Source: CAXSEF01 sp050955025
Lineage (GTDB): Bacteria > Pseudomonadota > Alphaproteobacteria > Acetobacterales > Acetobacteraceae
DNA: 11,894 nucleotides
Assembly (NCBI GenBank): GCA_050955025.1
Contig: JBPBQX010000175.1
Location: 1-11,894, forward strand
Reading direction: 5' to 3'
The position numbers and the translations under genes were made by a program. How positions within the stretch are numbered: position 1 is the first letter of the stretch; each line of letters opens with the position of its first letter. The notes under the pieces are model-generated. The model was not told the origin of the DNA and ran no database searches. It saw only the letters and a program-made list of their open reading frames with translations. Below are positions 6,172 through 10,940 of this stretch, one piece after another.

Positions 6172-7225
6172 AGCGCGCGGAACTGCGGCCTTCGGCGGCG
6201 AGCTGGTTGCGGCGGTACTCGCCCTGGCGCTCGAACATCCAGCCGGGGTACTCGGCGGGGAGGCTGCTGACGGCGGCGAGCGCGTCGAGGTCGGCGGTGC
6301 TCAGCTCGACGCTGGTGGCGGCGATGTTGTCGTCGAGCTGCTCGATGCGCTTGGCGCCGATGATGACGGACGAGACGACCTTCTGGTGGAGGAGCCAGGC
6401 AAGGGCGATCTGTGCGACGGAGACGCCGCGGGCGTCGGCCATGGTGCGCATGGTGTCGATGCAGTCGTAGGCGCGGTCGCGCTGGACGGGGGGGAAGTCG
6501 AAGTTCGCGCGTCGGCCGTCGGCGGACTTCTCGTTGTCGCGGGTGTACTTGCCGCTGAGCAGGCCGCCGGCGAGCGGGCTCCAGACCAGCAGGCCGACGG
6601 TCTCGGAGCGGAGCATGGGGACGAGCTCGCGCTCCAGGTCGCGGCCGGCCAGGGTGTAGTAGGCTTGCAGCGTCTCGAAGCGGGGGAGGCTGTGGCGCTC
6701 GGCGATGCCCTGCGCCTTGACGATCTGCCAGGCGGCCCAGTTGGAGACGCCGACGTAGCGGACGTGGCCGTGCTTCACGAGGGTGTCGAGTGCGCCCATG
6801 GTCTCCTCGATCGGCGTCGCCGGGTCGAAGCCGTGGATCTGGTAGAGGTCGACGTGGTCGAGCTGCAGGCGCTTGAGGCTGGCCTTGCAGGCGTCGATGA
6901 GGTGGACGCGGGAGTTGCCGCGCTGGTTGGGGCCGGGGCCGGTGGGGCCGAAGCCCTTGGTGGCGACGACGACGCTCTCGCGGGGCACCTTGAGGTTGCG
7001 CAGAGCCTGGCCGGTGATCGTCTCGGACACGCCGTCGGCGTAGACGTCGGCGGTGTCGATGAAGTTGATGCCGGCTTCGATGGAGCGGCCGACGAGGCGG
7101 TCGGCGTCGGACTGGTCGAGCGCGCCGATCTGCTTCCACATGCCCTCGGCGCCGCCGAAGGTCATGGTGCCGAGGCAGAGCTCGGAGACGAAGAGGCCGG
7201 TGCGGCCGAGCTTGTTCATGCGCAT
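6170..7225 (-). CDS. Aldo/keto reductase
   Basis: A cytoplasmic NAD(P)H-dependent oxidoreductase of the AKR superfamily, 351 residues, reducing an unidentified carbonyl compound. The TIM-barrel motifs are in order: LGRTGLFVSELCLGTMTFGG at the N-terminus; DTADVYADGVSE with Asp57 and Tyr62; VATKGFG with Lys90; and VDLYQIHGFD with His131. Together these complete the catalytic tetrad. VRYVGVSNW and LLVWSPLAGGLLSGKY are typical mid-barrel segments, and SSVIIGAKRIEQLDDN is the cofactor phosphate-binding region. The start at 7225 follows AGGAA by 7 bases. The frame stays open a further 148 codons upstream, but that runs through a repeat and antisense to thyX and is not coding. It converges on the esterase gene, and its stop codon is part of element E3. 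Substrate cannot be told from sequence. Confidence 0.94.
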   Translation of the reverse strand: MRMNKLGRTGLFVSELCLGTMTFGGAEGMWKQIGALDQSDADRLVGRSIEAGINFIDTADVYADGVSETITGQALRNLKVPRESVVVATKGFGPTGPGPNQRGNSRVHLIDACKASLKRLQLDHVDLYQIHGFDPATPIEETMGALDTLVKHGHVRYVGVSNWAAWQIVKAQGIAERHSLPRFETLQAYYTLAGRDLERELVPMLRSETVGLLVWSPLAGGLLSGKYTRDNEKSADGRRANFDFPPVQRDRAYDCIDTMRTMADARGVSVAQIALAWLLHQKVVSSVIIGAKRIEQLDDNIAATSVELSTADLDALAAVSSLPAEYPGWMFERQGEYRRNQLAAEGRSSAR

Positions 7226-7272
7226 GGGGGTGTTCCTGGGTCGGTGACCTGGATGCAACGCGCGGCGGGGCA

Positions 7273-7406
7273 GGAAGGCAGCAAGGCCGGGCTCTGCCCG
7301 GACCCGCCAGGGGCGAGCCGCCCCTGGACCGGCACATGAAAGGGACTTCGTTGTGCCGGTCCAGGGGCGCTGCCCCTGGCGGGTCCAGGGCAGCGCCCTG
7401 GCCTTA
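7273..7406. repeat. Intergenic palindromic element, inverted pair of modules (E5)
   Basis: Two copies face each other. The left copy has stems at 7287-7292 / 7296-7301 and 7307-7314 / 7320-7327. The right copy has stems at 7361-7368 / 7372-7379 and 7385-7391 / 7395-7401. They are joined by an 8-bp stem, ACCGGCAC (7328-7335) with GTGCCGGT (7353-7360), so the whole block can fold as one large cruciform. The right end runs into CCTTA, and TTA at 7404-7406 is the TAA stop of thyX. The left end GCAGCAAGGCC lies about 50 bases upstream of the aldo/keto reductase start. Confidence 0.75.
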
Positions 7407-8363
7407 CTGGCCGAGGCGGGCGGTGAGCTCGGGCATGAGGTCGGCGAGGTCGCGGGACTCGCGGGCGCTGAGGCCGAAGGCGGCAGGGTCGAGCGGGCCT
7501 GGAGAGGCCAAAGCGGCGCGGACCAGGGCGATCTGCTGCGCGGACAGGGGGGCGGCGTTGCGCACGTAGTCCTGGAAGGCCTCGTGGACGGTGGGGACCC
7601 AGCGGGCGACGACGTCGAGGATCGCCTCGGCGTAGACGCGGATCTCGTACTGGGCGTGGCCGTCGGCACGCAGGTCGAGGAAGTGCAGCAGGTTCCACAG
7701 GTTCACCTTCCAGTAGAACTGCGTGTAGATGCTCACCGGCAGCGTGGTGCGGGCGAGCTCGCGGGTGAGGCCCTCGCGGGTCGGGTCGAGGGGGGTGCCG
7801 TCCTCGTCCTGGTTCAGCATCGCGAGGTAGGCGTCGTAGGAGCGCGACGCCTCCTGGCGCAGGGTCTCGATGGTGGCGCGGGCGGTCTCGGCGTCGGCGG
7901 GGTCGCCGCGGCCCTGGCGGTTGGTGGCAGACTGGGTGGCGACCTGGTCCGCGTCGGGGACGTAGAACTCGCGCTCCAGCACGGAGTAGCGGCCGGAGTA
8001 CTCGTTGATGCTGGCGGTGCGGTGGCGGAACCACTGGCGGGCGACGAAGATCGGCGCGCGGACGTGGAGCTTGAGGTCGCACAGCTCGAACGGCGTGGTG
8101 TGGCGGTGGCGCATCAGGTAACGGATCAGGCCGCGGTCGGAGGACACCTGGCGGGTGCCGCGGCCGTAGGACACGCGCGCGCCCTGCACCACGGCGTCGT
8201 CGTCGCCCATGTAGTCGATCACGCGCACGAAGCCGCTGTCGAGCACGGGGGTCGCGCGGTAGAGGACGTCCTCCATGGCGGGCACGGTGGCGCGCGCTGT
8301 GGTCTGGCGGTGGTCGCGGGCGGCCTCGATGTCGGCGAGCTGCTCGGGGGTCAGGGGGGGCAT
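7404..8363 (-). CDS. thyX: Flavin-dependent thymidylate synthase ThyX
   Basis: Makes dTMP from dUMP using methylene-tetrahydrofolate, FAD and NADPH; the alternative to ThyA. The protein has 319 residues. The diagnostic ThyX motif RHR(X)7S is present as RHRTASINEYS (113-123) followed by GRY. It is preceded by RHRHTTPFELCDLKLHVRAP (85-104), also typical, and followed by REFYVPD. The C-terminal half contains RTTLPVSIYTQFYWKVNLWNLLHFL, the conserved nucleotide- and flavin-binding region. The ATG at 8363 is preferred over the upstream extension to 8426 because GGAGAA lies 7 bases before it and the family begins near here. The TAA stop is shared with palindromic element E5. It is transcribed away from ssrA. 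A small extension (DEDGTPLDPTRE, 186-197) precedes the conserved LPVS region. Confidence 0.96.
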   Translation of the reverse strand: MPPLTPEQLADIEAARDHRQTTARATVPAMEDVLYRATPVLDSGFVRVIDYMGDDDAVVQGARVSYGRGTRQVSSDRGLIRYLMRHRHTTPFELCDLKLHVRAPIFVARQWFRHRTASINEYSGRYSVLEREFYVPDADQVATQSATNRQGRGDPADAETARATIETLRQEASRSYDAYLAMLNQDEDGTPLDPTREGLTRELARTTLPVSIYTQFYWKVNLWNLLHFLDLRADGHAQYEIRVYAEAILDVVARWVPTVHEAFQDYVRNAAPLSAQQIALVRAALASPGPLDPAAFGLSARESRDLADLMPELTARLGQ

Positions 8364-8388
8364 GGCGGGGTTCTCCGGGGCGTGGGCG

Positions 8389-8403
8389 GGTCTCGTATAG
8401 ACC
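8389..8403 (-). promoter_or_regulatory. Possible thyX -10 region inside a small inverted repeat
   Basis: On the minus strand TATACG (8394-8399) lies within the inverted repeat GGTCT-N5-AGACC, 26 bases before the thyX start. A TTGCCC at 8421-8426 could be a -35, but the 21-base spacing is too long. Weak evidence. Confidence 0.25.
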
Positions 8404-8420
8404 AAGCGAGGGAGGCCGGG

Positions 8421-8448
8421 GGGCAAGGCCGCCCCGCGGACCCCGGCG
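8421..8448. repeat. Degenerate fragment of the palindromic element
   Basis: GGGCAAGGCC followed by a short GC-rich segment resembles the left end of the better elements. The stems are not clearly preserved. It lies between the divergent thyX and ssrA genes. Confidence 0.25.
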
Positions 8449-8586
8449 CGACGAAGAAAGCGGTTTTGCCCTGGTATTTGGGCGGTGGGTCGACTATGTT
8501 TGTGGGGCTGGCTTGCCGGCTATGGTGATAAACGGTGATTGGAATAAGCGTTGTGGACCCGGGGGCAGTGCCCGGCGCCTCCACCA

Positions 8587-8609
8587 CCAATCCGGAGTTG
8601 TCCGGCGTT
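8587..8609 (+). other. Internal transcribed spacer of the permuted tmRNA precursor
   Basis: The 23 bases between the encoded CCA end of the acceptor piece and the first G of the coding piece's acceptor stem. In permuted tmRNAs this linker is removed by processing to give two RNAs. It contains CCGGAGTTGTCCGG, a 5-bp stem with a 4-base loop, which would bring the two acceptor strands together. Confidence 0.7.
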
Positions 8610-8693
8610 GGGGGCGACACAGGCTCGACACGCGTGGTAAAGACTCATCTTTTGCCCGGCATGATACCGCCGTTATCGGGTCAATTCACAAGT

Positions 8694-8732
8694 GCCAATG
8701 ACAACAACATTGCACTCGCGGTCGCAGCCTAA
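8694..8732 (+). other. tmRNA proteolysis-tag reading frame
   Basis: Thirteen codons: GCC AAT GAC AAC AAC ATT GCA CTC GCG GTC GCA GCC TAA, giving ANDNNIALAVAA. The leading AND is where SspB-type adaptors bind and the terminal VAA is a ClpX-recognised end. An extra, untemplated Ala from the charged tmRNA precedes it in the product. At 12 encoded residues it is compact. Confidence 0.93.
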
Positions 8733-8784
8733 CAACTGAGACACGCGCGGTTCGGGGGGCACCGGGCAACAGAAGCCCCCCACT

Positions 8785-8942
8785 TCCTCCCTGTCTTTTC
8801 CCCGCGGCGTGCGGGCCTTGCGCGGGGCACGCGGGCGTCGCATTGCTGTGCGGTGCGTGCCGGCTCCGGCGGGGCTGGCGCGGGCGGGTCGGGCGGCGGC
8901 CCGCCGTGGCACGACAAGGCTTGGCGCGGACAGGATCGGCCG
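8785..8942. other. Spacer between ssrA and sspB
   Basis: 158 bases, very GC-rich after a short T/C-rich stretch (8786-8800) that could serve as the terminator tail for ssrA. An AGGA at 8932-8935 is the likely ribosome-binding site of sspB. No clear promoter is visible, so I cannot say whether sspB is read through from ssrA. Confidence 0.4.
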
Positions 8943-9485
8943 ATGGAAGACGACGACACCCCACCCTCCGGCGAGGACGAGGCCGGCACGCCGAGCCTGT
9001 TGCCGTACGACTCCTGGATGGAGGACGCGATGCGCGGCGTGATGGTGCGCGCGCTGTGCTACGTGGCGGCCAACGGGCTGCCCGGCGGGCACCATTTCTA
9101 CATCACGTTCCGCACCGACTACCCGGGCACGGTGATCCCCACGCGGCTGTCGGCGCAGTACCCGCAGGAGATGACCATCGTCCTGCAGCACCAGTTCGGC
9201 GGGCTGAGCGTGGACGAGGCGGCGCGCACGGTCAGCGTGCGGTTGTCGTTCGGCGGCGTGCCGTCGAGCCTGCTGATCCCGTTCGAGGCGGTGAGCGCGT
9301 TCGCCGACCCCGAGGTGCAGGTCGGGCTGCGCTTCGGCGTCGCGGTGCCGGAGAAGGCAGAGGCGCCCACGGACGTGGTGCGCCTGGCGCCGCCGCCCGC
9401 GCCGCAGGAGGACGCGACGCCTGCGGAAGGAAGCGCGCCGCAGGTCGTGAGCCTGGACGCGTTCCGCAAGCGGCCGAAGGACTAG
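8943..9485 (+). CDS. sspB: ClpXP adaptor SspB, alphaproteobacterial type
   Basis: Adaptor that binds the N-terminal part of the tmRNA tag and delivers tagged proteins to ClpXP for degradation in the cytoplasm. It has 180 residues. After a short acidic N-terminus the conserved core runs from LPYDSWMEDAMRGVMVRALCY (20-40) through GGHHFYITFRTDYPGTVIP, YPQEMTIVLQHQF and LSFGGVPSSLLIPFEAVSAFADPEV to about residue 131. A Pro/Ala/Glu-rich linker follows. The C-terminus VVSLDAFRKRPKD (168-180) sits where SspB proteins carry the short peptide that docks on the ClpX N-domain. The ATG at 8943 follows AGGA by 7 bases and is preferred over an upstream in-frame start at 8853 that would add a Gly-rich, non-conserved segment. 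It lies immediately downstream of ssrA on the same strand. The stop codon abuts element E6. Confidence 0.92.
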   Translation: MEDDDTPPSGEDEAGTPSLLPYDSWMEDAMRGVMVRALCYVAANGLPGGHHFYITFRTDYPGTVIPTRLSAQYPQEMTIVLQHQFGGLSVDEAARTVSVRLSFGGVPSSLLIPFEAVSAFADPEVQVGLRFGVAVPEKAEAPTDVVRLAPPPAPQEDATPAEGSAPQVVSLDAFRKRPKD

Positions 9486-9614
9486 GCAGGCAAGGCCGGG
9501 CTCTGCCCGGACCCGCAAAGGGTCCGAGGACCCTTTGATCCCTTTCACTTAAGGGATGCGTTCCAAGGGCGCAGCCTTTGGCGGAGTTTGAGGCAGAGCC
9601 TCAACCTTGCTTCA
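9485..9614. repeat. Intergenic palindromic element, two inverted modules (E6)
   Basis: It occupies the whole gap between convergent sspB and the HbpS-like gene. From the left: GCAGGCAAGGCC, a 6-bp stem (9496-9501 / 9505-9510), a perfect 10-bp stem (9516-9525 / 9528-9537), and a 7-bp stem (9538-9544 / 9551-9557). Then comes the inverted 40-bp core shared with E2 (9548-9587), a 7-bp stem TTGAGGC / GCCTCAA (9588-9594 / 9598-9604), and the end CCTTGCTTC. The final TC belongs to TCA at 9612-9614, the TGA stop of the minus-strand gene. On the left it begins at the last base of the sspB TAG. Confidence 0.75.
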
Positions 9615-10325
9615 CTGGATGATCTGTCCCGGGTCGAGCTCGCCGAAGCCGCAGTGCGGCTGCTGGAAGCCGGTGGGGGCGGTGCCGACGGGCGCGTACT
9701 GGATGTTGTCGCTGGGCAGGATGCCGGTGGGGATGGTGTCGTATCCGGCGTAGTGGCGCATGCGGTAGGCGATGGTGTGGTCGGCGCAGGAGCTGTCGCC
9801 GCTGACGCCGAGGGCGCCGATGACCTGGCCGCCGCTGTAGAGGGCGAGGCCGCCGCCGAAGGTGATGATGCCGCCGGGCGTCTGGCCGACGCCGGTGCCG
9901 GGGCCCTGGCCGATGGTGACGAGGTTGTCGGCGGGGTTGAACGGGTTGGAGTTGTTCAGGCCGTAGAGGGAGCCGCCGGGCTGGGTAGCGGCGTAGAGGT
10001 TCGCGGTGGAGAGCGAGAGGGCGCTGTTGCTGAAGTCGTTGGCGGTGGAGGCCTTGGCGATGGCGATGGCGCGGCTGCCGGGCCAGGCGTCGCCGGCCTT
10101 GGCGACGGAGCACAGCACGCCGGCGCGGTCCACCACGGCGGACCACATGCGGCTGGGACTGAAGATGCCGCCGTTGTTCATCTGCACCACGATCTGCAGC
10201 TCGCGCTGGACGTTGATGACGACGGCCTGCGGCAGCGCGCACTGGCTGCGGTAGTCGATGGGGTCCGCGTGGGCGGCGGTCGCGGCGAGCAGCGGCAGCG
10301 CCAGCAGGGCGAGAGTGCGTTTCAT
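9612..10325 (-). CDS. Exported GlcG/HbpS-like protein (DUF336, haem-binding family)
   Basis: A 237-residue secreted protein of the GlcG/HbpS fold. Some characterised relatives bind haem; others are of unknown role. The signal peptide is MKRTLALLALPLLAATAAHA, cleaved before DPIDY. The family pattern is the N-terminal helix and strand (ALPQAVVINVQRELQIVVQMNN) followed by the C-terminal GGIITFGGGLALYSGGQVIGALGVSGDSSCADHTIA (151-186), including the conserved GALGVSGD. The mature protein has four cysteines (29, 72, 180, 225), enough for two disulfides in the periplasm. An Asn/Pro/Gly-rich stretch (about 118-150) separates the two conserved halves. The start follows AGGA by 6 bases. The TGA stop is formed with the end of element E6. 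A promoter-like TTAACA and TATAGC lie upstream. Haem binding here is inference. Confidence 0.85.
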   Translation of the reverse strand: MKRTLALLALPLLAATAAHADPIDYRSQCALPQAVVINVQRELQIVVQMNNGGIFSPSRMWSAVVDRAGVLCSVAKAGDAWPGSRAIAIAKASTANDFSNSALSLSTANLYAATQPGGSLYGLNNSNPFNPADNLVTIGQGPGTGVGQTPGGIITFGGGLALYSGGQVIGALGVSGDSSCADHTIAYRMRHYAGYDTIPTGILPSDNIQYAPVGTAPTGFQQPHCGFGELDPGQIIQ

Positions 10326-10394
10326 GACACGTCCTGTGTTCCAGGGGGCCGGCGCGGCGGCCGGGCGCGCGGTCCGTTCGGCGCGCGGAATGTT

Positions 10395-10421
10395 GCTATA
10401 CCGGATCGGGGCGGCTGTTAA
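10395..10421 (-). promoter_or_regulatory. Possible promoter of the HbpS-like gene
   Basis: On the minus strand TTAACA (10416-10421) and TATAGC (10395-10400) are separated by 15 bases, about 70 bases before the start codon. The hexamers are reasonable but the spacing is short. Confidence 0.35.
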
Positions 10422-10452
10422 TGGGGTGGGACCGTGAAATTCCTTGCGAGTC

Positions 10453-10480
10453 TTGCATTGCCGGGGATGGCGGCTATACG
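10453..10480 (+). promoter_or_regulatory. Probable promoter of the VOC-fold gene
   Basis: TTGCAT (10453-10458) and TATACG (10475-10480), 16 bases apart, end 27 bases before the ATG. This stretch is less GC-rich than its surroundings. It could also drive queA, which starts 37 bases after the VOC gene ends. Confidence 0.45.
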
Positions 10481-10507
10481 GCTGCGCAAACCTGACAGGT
10501 CGCCCCC

Positions 10508-10903
10508 ATGCGCTTCACCGTCGATCGCCTGGACCATCTCGTGCTGACCTGCCGCGACCTGGAGATCACCGCGTCGTGGTACCAGCGGGTGTTGGGCATG
10601 GAGCGCGAGGAGTTCGGCACGCAGCGGCGCACCGCGCTGAAGTTCGGCGGGCAGAAGATCAACCTGCACCAGGCCGGCGAGGAGATCGCGCCGCACGCGA
10701 AGCTGCCGACGCCGGGCGCGGCGGACCTGTGCTTCGTCACCGCGGTCGGGGTGGAGGACATCGAGCGCCACCTGCACGAGTGCGGGGTTGCGCCGGAGAC
10801 GGGGCCGCTGGCGCGCACCGGGGCGCTGGGGCCGATGACGGCGGTGTACTGCCGCGATCCCGACGGCAACCTGGTCGAGATCGGCACCTATCTCCCGCAG
10901 TAG
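10508..10903 (+). CDS. VOC-superfamily (glyoxalase-fold) protein, GLOD5-like
   Basis: A small cytoplasmic protein of 131 residues, two beta-alpha-beta-beta-beta units of the vicinal-oxygen-chelate fold. Relatives are metal-dependent lyases, dioxygenases or resistance proteins; this subgroup has no settled reaction. It opens with DRLDHLVLTCRDLEITASWYQRVLGM, then ALKFGGQKINLHQAGEEIAPHA, LPTPGAADLCF, and YCRDPDGNLVEIGTYLP at the C-terminus. This block order matches the GLOD5-like subgroup, often annotated as VOC family virulence protein. His10, His54 and Glu124 sit at the usual metal-ligand positions. The ATG follows a promoter-like element, with AGG about 8 bases upstream. It is followed on the same strand by queA after 37 bases, suggesting co-transcription. 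Confidence 0.9.
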   Translation: MRFTVDRLDHLVLTCRDLEITASWYQRVLGMEREEFGTQRRTALKFGGQKINLHQAGEEIAPHAKLPTPGAADLCFVTAVGVEDIERHLHECGVAPETGPLARTGALGPMTAVYCRDPDGNLVEIGTYLPQ

Positions 10904-10940
10904 CGCGCCTCTCGCGGCGTCCGGGGCGGCCGCGTCGGGG

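Larger units (their letters stand above)
8505..8784 (+). ncRNA. ssrA: tmRNA, circularly permuted two-piece form (alphaproteobacterial ssrA)
   Basis: Rescues stalled ribosomes by acting first as an alanyl-tRNA mimic and then as a message for a degradation tag. The acceptor piece is encoded first: P2 strand GCGTTGT (8548-8554), T-stem CCGGG / CCCGG (8559-8563 / 8571-8575), acceptor strand CGCCTCC (8576-8582), then A and encoded CCA (8584-8586). A spacer of 23 bases follows. The coding piece begins at 8610 with GGGGGCG, which pairs with CGCCTCC (one G-T), then a D-arm-like AGGCTCGACA. ACACGC (8628-8633) pairs with the acceptor P2 strand with one bulged U. The tag reading frame at 8694-8732 encodes ANDNNIALAVAA then TAA. 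The final stem is GGGGGGC (8754-8760) with GCCCCCC (8775-8781). Inner boundaries are well supported. The outer 5' end is a guess, placed near a small hairpin at 8507-8520. Confidence 0.92.

Noticed and set aside
7226..7669. 148-codon N-terminal extension of the aldo/keto reductase frame
   Set aside because: It crosses the palindromic element and runs antisense to thyX. A ribosome-binding site and the conserved family N-terminus support the start at 7225.
8466..8500. TTGCCC and CTATGT as a promoter for ssrA
   Set aside because: The hexamers are 22-23 bases apart, too far for a normal promoter. CTATGT alone may be a -10, but this cannot be decided from sequence.
8535..8732. 65-codon open frame ending in ANDNNIALAVAA as a possible small protein
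   Set aside because: Only the last 12 codons are translated, as the tmRNA tag. The rest spans the acceptor piece, the spacer and structural RNA.
8907..8925. TGGCAC followed by AAGGCTTGG upstream of sspB as a sigma-54 promoter
   Set aside because: The GG-to-GC spacing is one base too short and the -12 element is not TTGC.
4539..9614. CRISPR array or tandem repeats
   Set aside because: The repeated units are palindromic modules in intergenic gaps, spread over kilobases in both orientations, without regular spacers or cas genes.
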